Of a DNA stretch of 64,000 nt, positions 29,704 through 37,684 are shown piece by piece. Source of the stretch: a bacterium (GTDB taxonomy: Bacteria; Myxococcota_A; Polyangia; Nannocystales; Nannocystaceae). Below the pieces are notes generated by a model that was given only the letters and a program-made list of their open reading frames with translations, had not been told where the DNA came from and ran no database searches. The translations under genes were made by a program, and so were the position numbers. The first letter of the stretch is position 1; each line of letters opens with the position of its first letter. The DNA is taken from positions 124,001 to 188,000 of the forward strand of contig JANSYI010000011.1 of NCBI GenBank assembly GCA_024742475.1. Direction: 5' to 3'.

Positions 29704-30371
29704 CGGTCCGGCGAGTATGGCTCGGCTGCGGGTCGGGTCACAAGCGACGGTGTGCCCTCGAGGTGCACGGACGCGTCGGGGTCCAGGGTGACCGCGACCT
29801 CGAGCGTGGCGCGAATCTGGCCTACGAGGAACGCCAGCAGCTGCTCCCGCGAAAGCTGCCGGCGGGCATGCCAGTCCAGCACCACGGCTTCGACACCCCC
29901 GATGTAGTGGCGCACGGCGAGCTCGAAGACCGGGCGTGGGGCTTGCAACCCCGCGTCTCGCATGATGCGGGCCGCCACCTGCCGGCGCGACGTCTCGAGC
30001 ACCCCCGTGACCTCGGGATCGGATCCGACGCCGCCGCTGAGCAGCGTCCCGTAGGCGGCGCCGTGGTCCTCGACGAACTCGAGGTAGGCCGTGAGCATGG
30101 CGGTGGCCCTCGGTGGCCCGACGAGCGTGTCGGGGACGGCGTCCATGGAGGCGAGCAGCCGTCCCGCCGCGTACTCGATGGTGGCGAGGTAGTACGCCCG
30201 TTTGCCGCCGAAGTAGTGGTAGAGCAGTCCCTTGGAGACGCCGGCCTCCTCGGCGATCGCGTCGATGGACACCTCGTCGTAGGCGCGGGAGGAGAACAGC
30301 CGCAGGCCCAGGTCGAGGAGCTGAGCGCGGCGCTCGTCGGTCTGCAGGCGCGTGCGAGGGGAGTCGGCCAC
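29700..30371 (-). CDS. TetR family transcriptional regulator
   Basis: The 223-residue product has the TetR DNA-binding domain at residues 15-62 (RRAQLLDLGLRLFSSRAYDE, VSIDAIAEEAGVSKGLLYHYFGGKRAYY) and a helical ligand domain. The start is GTG 30371. It is the first gene of the uracil operon (4-nt overlap with urc1) and divergent from a metal-dependent hydrolase gene. The 75-nt divergent region holds two TTGA-N7-TCAA-type palindromes, likely its operators, so it probably represses both directions. The ligand might be a pyrimidine-breakdown intermediate or a lipid. The sequence does not decide. Confidence 0.92.
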
Positions 30372-30393
30372 CGCCGCCGATCGTCGGTCATCG

Positions 30394-30408
30394 TTGACCG
30401 AGATTCAA
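30394..30408. promoter_or_regulatory. operator candidate 1 (TTGA-N7-TCAA)
   Basis: TTGACCGAGATTCAA shares length, ends and the right half (GATTCAA) with the perfect palindrome 34 nt away. Its TTGACC could also be a -35 element for the rightward gene. Probably bound by the adjacent TetR protein. Confidence 0.5.
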
Positions 30409-30427
30409 TACGGTGCTACCCCAGTTG

Positions 30428-30442
30428 TTGAATAGGATTCAA
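30428..30442. promoter_or_regulatory. operator candidate 2, perfect palindrome TTGAAT-N3-ATTCAA
   Basis: TTGAATAGGATTCAA has 6-bp arms and a 3-bp spacer, typical of TetR-family operators. The central AGGA is also the apparent Shine-Dalgarno of the hydrolase gene, whose ATG begins 4 nt later, so binding would block its expression directly. Confidence 0.62.
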
Positions 30443-30446
30443 CGCC

Positions 30447-31268
30447 ATGCCGTACGACCGCGCGTCCACCTCCCGGCCGATTCCCGTCCGGAAAATGGGT
30501 TTTGATTTCAGCCAGGTACCCAAGAAGTGGTTCTACGACTCCATCGTCGTCAGCCACATCGCCAACGGGGTCAACCTCATCTTTCCCGACGGTGAGCGCT
30601 TCTTCGTGCGGTCGGTCCGCCACTACCTGCGGCAGATCGACGACCCGGCGCTGCGAGCCCGGGTCCGCGGGTTCGCAGGGCAAGAGGCGAGCCATGGTCA
30701 CGAACACGAGCAGGCATTCGAGATGCTCGAGGCTCAGGGCTACGAGATTCGCGCCTGGCTCGACCGCTACAAGCGCATCGCCTTCGACACGCTCGAGCCG
30801 CGCGTCCCCCCCGTGCTTCGGCTCTCGGTCACCGCGGCGCTCGAGCACTTCACCGCGACGATGGCCGAAGAGGGGCTTCGCAAGGAGTTCCTCGACCACG
30901 CGCACCCGGTGATGCGCGACCTGCTGCGCTGGCATGCCGCCGAGGAGATCGAGCACAAGTCGGTGGCCTACGACGTGCTGCAGGCCGTCGACGACCGGTA
31001 CGCCGTTCGTGTCGCGGGCATGGCCATGGCGCTTGCGCTGCTGCTGGGCTTTTGGAGGAGCGCCACGCAGATGCTCCTGGCCCAAGAGGACATCTCCCAG
31101 GCGCAGATCGAGGCCGAGCGAGCCGCGGCCCGCTCGCGCGGGCAGAACAAGCGGTACTTCCTCCGGGCCATCGCGTCGTACCTGCGGCCCTCGTTCCATC
31201 CCGACCAGGTCGACAACGACCACCTCGCGCGCGACTACCTGCAGAGCATCGGTCGCCTGGCGGGCTAG
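30447..31268 (+). CDS. predicted metal-dependent hydrolase (PF10118 type)
   Basis: The 273-residue protein matches the COG3687/PF10118 family of putative metal-dependent hydrolases. Family features are HIANGVNLIFPDGERFFVRS, FAGQEASHGHEHEQAFEML with clustered His/Glu, TAALEHFTATMAEEG and LLRWHAAEEIEHKSVAYDVL. The E-xx-H and H-AAEE-xE-H spacing suggests a helical ferritin-like di-metal site rather than a classical hydrolase. A hydrophobic stretch near residue 195 (VAGMAMALALLLGF) may touch the membrane. Homologues are often near TetR regulators, as here. The substrate is unknown. Confidence 0.85.
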   Translation: MPYDRASTSRPIPVRKMGFDFSQVPKKWFYDSIVVSHIANGVNLIFPDGERFFVRSVRHYLRQIDDPALRARVRGFAGQEASHGHEHEQAFEMLEAQGYEIRAWLDRYKRIAFDTLEPRVPPVLRLSVTAALEHFTATMAEEGLRKEFLDHAHPVMRDLLRWHAAEEIEHKSVAYDVLQAVDDRYAVRVAGMAMALALLLGFWRSATQMLLAQEDISQAQIEAERAAARSRGQNKRYFLRAIASYLRPSFHPDQVDNDHLARDYLQSIGRLAG

Positions 31269-31277
31269 CGCGCGGTC

Positions 31278-32207
31278 TCACGGACCGCAGGCGAGGCCCT
31301 CGAACGAGCCACACGCGCAGCTGTCGGCGGGAAACCATGTGCCGGTGTCGTGGTCGCACCACTGGCACTGCCCGGCGGCGGGCGAGTTGCAGGTGGTGCA
31401 GTCGAAGCAGAACCAAGTGCCAAAGTTGACCGCGTCGGGGTCGTTGGAGCTGCCGCAGTGCGACGTCCAGCAGCCGTCGGGGTTGAGGCCCGCCGCGTCA
31501 CACTGGTTGGCACCCAGCGGGATCTCGCAGCCGTTGTCCCAGTCCTCGTCGCAGTTGCCGAACCCCGCGTCGCAGCTGAACTCGCAGCTGCTGCCCGCGC
31601 ACGACCCCGAGGCGTTGCCGCCAGCGCTGCACGTGTCCCCGCACCCACCGCAGTCGCTGTTGGTGCCCAGCAGGGTCTCGCAGCCGTCGGCCTGGTCATC
31701 GTTGCAGTCGGCGGTCCCCTCATCGCACTCGGCGACGGTGCACTGACCCATCACGCACTCTCCACCCACGCACTGCTTGGGTGTGCCGTCGCAAAAGCCG
31801 AAGCCGTCGCACGCGTCGAGCTCGGTACAGGGGTCACCGTCGTCGCACGCCGAGCCGGCGGCCTTGGCTTCGAACTCGCACATGCCTCCGCTGCACACCC
31901 CTTGAGGCAGGTAGCAGGTGGTGTTGTCGATGGCGCAGTCGGCCGGGCCACTGCACGTGCCCAGGTCCGGCGGCATGCCAGCGCCGCTGTCATCGGGCGC
32001 ATCCCCGGTCGATCCGGCCTTTCCGCCGGTGGTGGAGTCGGAGGTCTCCGGCGGATCGCCTTCGGTCCACCAGTTGGTGTCCATGCCCTCGCTCGCGCCC
32101 CCAAGCCCGTGGGCGGAGGACACGGGCGTTCCCCCATCCGTACCCGCGCAGCTCAGTGCGGTTGCACACGCAAGGGTGCACGACCACCGGCGTCCCAGTC
32201 CTCCCAC
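31278..32207 (-). CDS. Cys-rich lipoprotein, unknown function
   Basis: The 309-residue product starts at GTG 32207, with signal GRRWSCTLACATALSC as a plausible lipobox (Cys near residue 20). A Thr/Gly/Asp linker leads to Cys-rich modules. These include a delta-proteobacterial disulfide repeat pattern (GSACDDGDPCTELDACDG, CVGGECVMGQCTVAECDE) and units of the type ADCNDDQADGCETLLGTNSD and GNCDEDWDNGCEIPLGAN. Such extracellular modules are common in Nannocystaceae and Polyangiaceae lipoproteins. No enzyme motif is visible. The start is uncertain because the frame is open further upstream. It is convergent with the hydrolase gene. Confidence 0.7.
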   Translation of the reverse strand: MGGLGRRWSCTLACATALSCAGTDGGTPVSSAHGLGGASEGMDTNWWTEGDPPETSDSTTGGKAGSTGDAPDDSGAGMPPDLGTCSGPADCAIDNTTCYLPQGVCSGGMCEFEAKAAGSACDDGDPCTELDACDGFGFCDGTPKQCVGGECVMGQCTVAECDEGTADCNDDQADGCETLLGTNSDCGGCGDTCSAGGNASGSCAGSSCEFSCDAGFGNCDEDWDNGCEIPLGANQCDAAGLNPDGCWTSHCGSSNDPDAVNFGTWFCFDCTTCNSPAAGQCQWCDHDTGTWFPADSCACGSFEGLACGP

Positions 32208-32277
32208 CCCCTCAGCATACCCGCAGCGGCGACAGTGATGCCAGCCCACAGCGTAAGGGTGATACCTTCGCCGTGTT

Positions 32278-33111
32278 GTGACGGGGTCGACGAGGTTGGG
32301 GTGGGTCGTGGTTCTAACGTTGTCCGCGTGTGCTGGAGGGGACTCGACGGTGCAGTCGAGCCCGTTCAGCAACCCGACACCGCCCGCGGGGACGGCCGCG
32401 GACGACCCCTCGCCCACCACCGGCGTCGAGACGACCGGCATCAGCGCGAGCGACACCAACGACACTGCCTCCGGCGGTGGCACCGAGGACCCGAGCGGAG
32501 AGACGGGCACACCGGTCGGCTCGACCAGCGGCGGCTCGGGCGGGGAGGCGCTGTGTGGCGATGGCGTCTTGCAGGGCGCTGAGAGCTGTGACGGCGAAGA
32601 CTTCGGCGCCACCTCGTGTGCCGACTTTGGCTTCACCGAGGGTGCCTTGGTCTGCGACGGCCAGTGCAACATCCTCACCGACGGCTGCCGCACCTGCGGG
32701 GACGGGATCCTCGCGGCGAGCGAGCTGTGCGATGGCGCCGACCTCGGCGGGGAGACCTGCCAGACCCAAGGGTTCGGCGGCGGCACCCTGCAATGCGACG
32801 GCGAGTGCACGGGCTTCAACACGTCGGCCTGCACGCCGTTGCCGAGCTGCGGCGACGGGGTGCGCAACGGGGGAGAGGCGTGCGACGGAGGCGATCTCGG
32901 CGGGGCCACGTGTCAGTCGCTCGGCTTCGACGCCGGCGCACTGGGCTGTACCGCCGCATGCACGCACGACACGGCGTCCTGTGAGTTCCTCGGATGCGGA
33001 CAGCAGGGTGACTTCTGCTTGTTCGACCCCGACGATCCGCAGGGCACATGCTGCCCGCCTGGGGTCGGGGGGAACGTGCTAGGGATCTGCGCTCTGGCCG
33101 TCTGTCAGTGA
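32278..33111 (+). CDS. lipoprotein with Myxococcus-type Cys-rich repeats
   Basis: The 277-residue lipoprotein (GTG start, signal LGWVVVLTLSAC, Cys 18) has a linker rich in Thr, Ser and Gly. It carries three copies of a Cys repeat: LCGDGVLQGAESCDGEDFGATSCADFGF, TCGDGILAASELCDGADLGG and SCGDGVRNGGEACDGGDLGG, each ending in a CDGQC/CTAAC-type element. This matches the myxococcus cysteine-rich repeat found on secreted and surface proteins. A TTG at 32296 is an alternative start. The stop codon overlaps the next start (GTGA), so the methyltransferase gene is coupled to it. Confidence 0.8.
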   Translation: MTGSTRLGWVVVLTLSACAGGDSTVQSSPFSNPTPPAGTAADDPSPTTGVETTGISASDTNDTASGGGTEDPSGETGTPVGSTSGGSGGEALCGDGVLQGAESCDGEDFGATSCADFGFTEGALVCDGQCNILTDGCRTCGDGILAASELCDGADLGGETCQTQGFGGGTLQCDGECTGFNTSACTPLPSCGDGVRNGGEACDGGDLGGATCQSLGFDAGALGCTAACTHDTASCEFLGCGQQGDFCLFDPDDPQGTCCPPGVGGNVLGICALAVCQ

Positions 33112-33848
33112 CCACGCTGCCGCCCTACCCCGCATCCTTCTACGCGGCCCTGCATACCGGGACCGAAGGAGACCTCGCGTTCTACCGCCGCGCCTGCGCG
33201 GGCGCCTCGTCGGTGCTCGAGCTCGGCTGCGGCGACGGCCGGGTGCTCGGCATCCTCGATGTGCCCGAGCGCCACGGTCTCGACCTGCACGAGGGCCTGC
33301 TCGACACCGCGCGGGCGCGCATGGGCGACGACGTGCACCTGCACCCCATGGACATGCGGACGTTCGACCTCGGCCGGACCTTCGACCGCATCATTCTGCC
33401 CTTCTCGGGCGTCTACTGTCTGCTGTGTGATGATGATCTGCGCGCCTGCCTGAGGCAGGTCTGCGCTCACCTCTCCCCCGGTGGGGCCTTCGTGCTCGAC
33501 GCCTACGGTGCCGAAGCATTCCACGCCGACGCCGAGCCCGAGGACGTCGGCGACGAAGACTGGAACGAGCTGGCCGTCGTCGAGGTGGACGGTCACCCCT
33601 ACACGGTGTTCGAGCGCAGCGTCTGGGACCCCGACGCGCAACGCATCGACGTCACGTATCGGCACGTTCGCCTGGACGGTCCCGCGGCTGCGGTCGACGG
33701 CGTCATCGAGCAGCGCTACCTGCTGCGCCACCAGCTGCGCGCCCACCTGCTGGAGGCGGGGCTGCGTGAGGTCGAAGTGTTCGGCGGGTTCGACGAGCGC
33801 CCACCGTCCCGCGATGCCGAACACTGGGTCGCACGCGCCTGGGGCTGA
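33108..33848 (+). CDS. class I SAM-dependent methyltransferase
   Basis: The 246-residue protein has a Rossmann methyltransferase core. Motif I is SVLELGCGDGRVLG (about residues 35-48), followed by the acidic loop GLDLHEGLL, the D-M/R-T-F segment HPMDMRTFDLG and motif IV FDRIILPFSGVYCLL. The C-terminal half (YRHVRLDGPAAAVDGVIEQR, LEAGLREVEVFGGFD) resembles small-molecule methyltransferases. The substrate is not apparent. GTG 33108 overlaps the previous stop by 4 nt, which sets the start. Confidence 0.85.
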   Translation: MTTLPPYPASFYAALHTGTEGDLAFYRRACAGASSVLELGCGDGRVLGILDVPERHGLDLHEGLLDTARARMGDDVHLHPMDMRTFDLGRTFDRIILPFSGVYCLLCDDDLRACLRQVCAHLSPGGAFVLDAYGAEAFHADAEPEDVGDEDWNELAVVEVDGHPYTVFERSVWDPDAQRIDVTYRHVRLDGPAAAVDGVIEQRYLLRHQLRAHLLEAGLREVEVFGGFDERPPSRDAEHWVARAWG

Positions 33849-34134
33849 GGGCCGAACCTCGCGGACTGGGGCGGTCGGATCGGATCGGTCCGCTCGATTC
33901 CGAGCTTGGCCGCCGTTGCGGCGTACGCTACCGCTCCGGCGTACGGTGCGTACCGCCACGGCGACAGCGGGGAAATCTCCAGCGCGGGAGGGAAACTTGT
34001 GCTATGCACGGTTGATCGAGTGGCGCTTGGAGACAGGGCGATCCAATTTCACCAGCCCTGTCGGCGCCGCTGAGAAACAAACAAGAGAGAGAGTGGAAAC
34101 CTCCTTCACGGGCGGTTCTCCCAACTACGAGCAT
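33849..34134. other. intergenic region / long leader before the RRM gene
   Basis: This 286-bp gap holds no supported gene. It contains three GCGTACG/GTACGGTGCGTACC-like imperfect repeats near 33919-33952 that can form a hairpin. From about 34000 it becomes purine- and A-rich (GAGAAACAAACAAGAGAGAGAG), lower in GC than its surroundings. An unusually long A-rich leader is typical of cold-shock-type mRNAs, so the RRM gene may be controlled through its 5' UTR. Confidence 0.35.
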
Positions 34135-34389
34135 ATGTCGAACAGACTTTTTATCGGTGGTCTCAGCTGGGACACCGACGACGCTGGCTTGAGCCAGGCA
34201 TTTTCCCGCTTCGGGACCGTTTCGGACGCCAAGGTCATCTTGGACCGCGACACCGGCCGCTCCCGCGGCTTCGGATTCGTCACCCTCGGTGACGCGACCC
34301 AGGCCCAAACGGCACAACGCGAAATGGACGGCTCGACCCTCGATGACCGTCAAATCCGAGTCAATGAGGCTCAGGACCGAAATCGGTAG
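34135..34389 (+). CDS. single-RRM RNA-binding protein
   Basis: The 84-residue protein is one RNA recognition motif. RNP2 is RLFIGGLSW (residues 4-12) and RNP1 is SRGFGFVTL (about 43-51). A SQAFSRFGTVSDAKVILDRDTG helix-strand lies between them. It ends with a short NEAQDRNR tail. Both RNPs keep their aromatic RNA-stacking residues. It resembles cyanobacterial Rbp and other bacterial glycine-poor RRM proteins, often cold-inducible RNA chaperones. No obvious Shine-Dalgarno precedes the ATG, and the leader is long and A-rich. It is followed after 6 nt by a cold-shock-domain gene. Confidence 0.92.
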   Translation: MSNRLFIGGLSWDTDDAGLSQAFSRFGTVSDAKVILDRDTGRSRGFGFVTLGDATQAQTAQREMDGSTLDDRQIRVNEAQDRNR

Positions 34390-34395
34390 ACCCTC

Positions 34396-34593
34396 ATGCC
34401 GACTGGAACAATCAAGCGGTTGACCGATCGCGGCTTCGGCTTCATCGGTACCGGCGATGGGGAAGACCTGTTCTTCCATATGTCGAACCTTCAAGGCGTG
34501 AGCTTCGAGCAGCTTCGCGAGAGCGATTCGGTGACATTCGACGTCGGCCAAGGGCCCAAAGGGCCCCGTGCAGAGAACGTCCGTCCCGCGTAG
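34396..34593 (+). CDS. cold-shock domain protein
   Basis: The 65-residue product is a single cold-shock β-barrel: GTIKRLTDRGFGFIGTGDGED (RNP1 RGFGFI), DLFFHMSNLQG (RNP2-like), then DSVTFDVGQGPKGPRAENVRPA. It binds single-stranded RNA or DNA as an anti-termination or chaperone protein. It lacks the K-W-F-N stretch of classical CspA (here IKRLTD), as is usual for CspA-like proteins found beside RRM genes. It lies 6 nt downstream of the RRM gene and is almost certainly cotranscribed. Confidence 0.92.
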   Translation: MPTGTIKRLTDRGFGFIGTGDGEDLFFHMSNLQGVSFEQLRESDSVTFDVGQGPKGPRAENVRPA

Positions 34594-34710
34594 CAACCCG
34601 CGACGTCAGGGCGGAACGCACGCGAAACGCCCGAATCCGGCGGCGCCCATCACCGCCGCCGGATCATCCCTTCGCGACACCTCGGCATCGAGCGTCGGAG
34701 ACGACGTCGC

Positions 34711-34926
34711 GTGAGCGAGGAACGTCGCGGCAAACGCCACGAGGTCTGGAGCCGGAGCGAAACTGGACACGCGCAGTTCCATGGGCGTGCGTCTGGATTG
34801 ACCTTCGAAGATGCGTGCAAGCACCTTGCGTGCAACTCCATCGACTTTTGGCGCCACTACCGGCGCGGCTGCTACGGCGGCCAAGCGCTCTATTCGAGTG
34901 CTGCAGAAGCGCTGGCCAAGCCGTGA
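34711..34926 (+). CDS. possible small protein, unknown
   Basis: A 71-residue reading frame (GTG start) lies in the otherwise empty 427-bp stretch between the cold-shock gene and the LURP-one-like gene. Its C-terminal half (FEDACKHLACNSIDFWRHYR, GCYGGQALYSSAAEALAKP) has protein-like composition with Cys and aromatic residues, unlike the Arg/Ser/Pro-rich shadows elsewhere. GC at third positions is only moderate, and an antisense frame is also open. No recognisable domain. I am unsure it is expressed. Nothing else is supported in 34594-35020. Confidence 0.35.
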   Translation: MSEERRGKRHEVWSRSETGHAQFHGRASGLTFEDACKHLACNSIDFWRHYRRGCYGGQALYSSAAEALAKP

Positions 34927-35020
34927 GGTCCCGTTGGGGAGCGCACCGGCGCCCCCGCTGTCTGCATCGTGTTTGGCCCCCGATCGTTGGTTGCGCGCGG
35001 GGCCTGATAGGGTCGTGCCG

Positions 35021-35635
35021 ATGTCGAACTTGCCCGTGTTGGCGAACGCCCCGAGCCTCGTCGTCAAGCAAGAGAAGGAAATGCTCGAGGTCTTCACCGA
35101 CTTCGAGACGAAGAACCAGTACGTCGTGCTCACGCCCGAGGGTGCCGAGGCGTTCTACGTCGCCGAGGTTGGCGCAGGCGCGGGCGAGTTTCTCACCCGC
35201 GCATTCTTGAAGAACTCGCGGCCGTTCACGATGAACGTGATGAGTCCGCAGGGCGAGGTGTCGCTGATCCTTCGGCGGCCCTGGACGTGGTTCTTCTCGC
35301 GACTGAACCTCACCGACGGCCACGGCCAGCCGATCGGTTCGATTCAGCAGCGCTTCAAGTTCTTCGGGCGTTTGTTCGAGGTCGTCGACGCGTCGGGGCA
35401 GGTGGTCTGCGAGATCCGTGGGCCGCTGTTCAAACCATGGACGTTCAACGTCGTCGTCGGGGAGCAGCAGGTCGGACAGATCTCCAAGAAGTGGAGCGGC
35501 CTGATGAAGGAAGCGTTCACCGACGCCGACACCTTCGGTGTGCAGTTTGGCCCGGCGATGCCCGAGCACCACCGCGCGCTCATCTTGGCCGCGACGTTCC
35601 TGATCGACTTCCTCTACTTCGAAGACAGGGAGTGA
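35021..35635 (+). CDS. LURP-one/phospholipid scramblase-related protein
   Basis: The 204-residue protein resembles the Tubby C-terminal-like fold of LURP-one and phospholipid scramblase families. Repeating β-hairpins include LTDGHGQPIGSIQQRFKFFG, EVVDASGQVVCEIRGPLFKP, TFNVVVGEQQVGQISKKWSG and EAFTDADTFGVQFGPAM. The final hydrophobic helix (RALILAATFLIDFLYFEDRE) matches the embedded C-terminal helix of that fold. Bacterial members are thought to bind lipids. Activity is unproven. ATG 35021 begins MSNLPVLANAP, as expected for the family. Confidence 0.82.
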   Translation: MSNLPVLANAPSLVVKQEKEMLEVFTDFETKNQYVVLTPEGAEAFYVAEVGAGAGEFLTRAFLKNSRPFTMNVMSPQGEVSLILRRPWTWFFSRLNLTDGHGQPIGSIQQRFKFFGRLFEVVDASGQVVCEIRGPLFKPWTFNVVVGEQQVGQISKKWSGLMKEAFTDADTFGVQFGPAMPEHHRALILAATFLIDFLYFEDRE

Positions 35636-35675
35636 GCCCGGGAATGTCCCGCCGCGCTCGAACGTAGCGTGCCGC

Positions 35676-36581
35676 GTGACCAAGACGGGCTGGATCAAGG
35701 CGGGGCTGGCCACGGGCCTCGTGGCACTCGGCGGCGGCGTCGTGCTGCTCGAAACGGGTGTGCTGGTCCGGTGGACTGCGACGCACAGCGACTGGCAACC
35801 AACGCCGATGGCCGACCTCGAGATGGAGTGCGGGGCTCGGAGCACGCCGATCCCATGGACGTACTGTGTGCACCGGACGCCGGGCAGCACGTCCGGCGAC
35901 CTCGTCGTGCACCTGCACGGCCGACGGGGCACGGCGCGGTGGTGGAACGACAGCACCTACTACACGGGCGCTCTGTACGAGCGGTGGGAAGAAGCCGGTA
36001 CGCCCGCGCCCACGGTCGTCAGCGTCTCGTTCGGGCCGCTTTGGGTGCTGCTCGGTGAGACGGGGTTCGCCTTCGACGCAGTGCTCGAGGACGCGACCGC
36101 ATCCGCCGCAGCGTGGGCCGGACACGACTTCGAGCGCACGATGGTCGTGGGCGAGTCGATGGGCGGCTACAACGCCCTGCTCGCGGGGCTCCACCACCCG
36201 GAGCGTTTCGAGAGGGTCGCCGCGCTCTGCCCTCCCCTCTCCACCGAGTCCCCCTTTGGCAGCGGCGCAATCGAGCGCATGGGCGAGTCGTCGCTTCGTG
36301 AGGCGTTCATGCTGCTGGCCTTCTCGCGCGCGTTCTTCGACGACGACGCTCACTGGCGCCGCAGCGATCCGCTCGCGCGCATACTCGGCGGCGAGGCGTT
36401 CGAGCCCACGCTTCACCTCAGCTGCGGGACGGACGATCCGTGGGGTTGCGCCGACGGAGCGCAGGCGCTGCATGATGCCGTGCAGGCCGCAGGTGGAGCG
36501 TCCGAGCTCGAGCTGCTGCCAGAGGGTCACTGCGCGATCGATGAGGCAGCGCTCGCCGACTTCCTGACCGAGCCAGGGTAG
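35676..36581 (+). CDS. α/β-hydrolase, esterase-like, membrane-anchored or secreted
   Basis: The 301-residue protein (GTG start) has an N-terminal hydrophobic helix (AGLATGLVALGGGVVLLETG), then an α/β-hydrolase domain. The oxyanion strand is DLVVHLHGRRG and the nucleophile elbow is VVGESMGGYNALLAG, with the catalytic Ser in GESMG. The acid is probably the Asp in LSCGTDDPWG, and the His is in LPEGHCAID near the end. The architecture is like esterase D/S-formylglutathione hydrolase or feruloyl esterase relatives. The lack of a lipobox suggests an uncleaved anchor. The substrate is unknown. It is divergent in orientation from rnpB. Confidence 0.85.
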   Translation: MTKTGWIKAGLATGLVALGGGVVLLETGVLVRWTATHSDWQPTPMADLEMECGARSTPIPWTYCVHRTPGSTSGDLVVHLHGRRGTARWWNDSTYYTGALYERWEEAGTPAPTVVSVSFGPLWVLLGETGFAFDAVLEDATASAAAWAGHDFERTMVVGESMGGYNALLAGLHHPERFERVAALCPPLSTESPFGSGAIERMGESSLREAFMLLAFSRAFFDDDAHWRRSDPLARILGGEAFEPTLHLSCGTDDPWGCADGAQALHDAVQAAGGASELELLPEGHCAIDEAALADFLTEPG

Positions 36582-36599
36582 ACGACGCAAAGACGAAAG

Positions 36600-37005
<406 letters not shown>

Positions 37006-37049
37006 AACGGCTCGTGTAGCACGAGGCCGCAGCGGTGGCTACGCGAATG

Positions 37050-37628
37050 TCAGGGCCCGGCAACGCCTCGGTGGTCGGCCACCAGGGCCTCGAGCGCGAA
37101 CACGTGGGGGTCGTCGACGTCCATCGCCCGGAGCGCGTCGGCGAGCTCGACGAGGTACTCGCGGTTGGGGCCGCTGGGGCCCGCCCGCGACGCGATGATC
37201 TCGGCGATCTGCGTCAGGGGCGTGGGACCGGCGAAGCTCGGGTTGTCGGGCGTCGCCACGTAGACGAGCGCCGCGGGCCCTGGCCCGTCGGCGAACCCCA
37301 GCTGGACCACGCGCCGGTCGTAGCCTTGCTGCTCGCGATGGTCGAGCGCGGCCAAGATGTCGTCCTCCTGCGCCGGGTCGAGGGCGTACGCGCGACCCCA
37401 ACACGTCTCGCCGGGCTGCTCGACCATCGTTGCCACCCTCCCGGGGGCTCCGGGGACGCCGCGATGGTCGGTCGACCACTGCCAGAAGCGCCGCGTCCAG
37501 CCCCGCACCCACGCGGGGCGCTGCTGCTCGTGGGCGAAGGCAGGGCGCCACACCAACGACCCGTAGCCGAAGATCCACAAGCGTCCCGCACGGTCTCGGG
37601 GCAGTCTGTTCTCCGGCAGACCAGGCAT
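37050..37628 (-). CDS. ChaC-like γ-glutamylcyclotransferase
   Basis: ChaC proteins release 5-oxoproline from glutathione. The 192-residue product has the family's substrate loop WIFGYGSLVWRPAF, RGWTRRFWQWSTDHRG, then GRAYALDPAQEDDILAALDHRE with the catalytic Glu in the DHRE segment. It ends YLVELADALRAMDVDDPHVFALEALV. ATG 37628 is preferred to a GTG 30 nt upstream. The gene lies just upstream of rnpB on the same strand, and its stop is 45 nt before it. Confidence 0.92.
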   Translation of the reverse strand: MPGLPENRLPRDRAGRLWIFGYGSLVWRPAFAHEQQRPAWVRGWTRRFWQWSTDHRGVPGAPGRVATMVEQPGETCWGRAYALDPAQEDDILAALDHREQQGYDRRVVQLGFADGPGPAALVYVATPDNPSFAGPTPLTQIAEIIASRAGPSGPNREYLVELADALRAMDVDDPHVFALEALVADHRGVAGP

Positions 37629-37684
37629 TCCAACGCGCCGACGCCTCGACGCTACCACACGCGCGTGACTGCTATCCTCACGCC

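Noticed and set aside
34396..34593. Cold-shock protein as part of a riboswitch or prophage
   Set aside because: Its gene neighbours and codon use are ordinary, and the RRM/CSD pairing explains it without a mobile origin.
34606..35133. Minus-strand 175-codon frame in the gap and over the LURP-one-like gene
   Set aside because: Half of it is antisense to a gene with a clear fold, it has no recognisable domain, and its start lies inside that gene.
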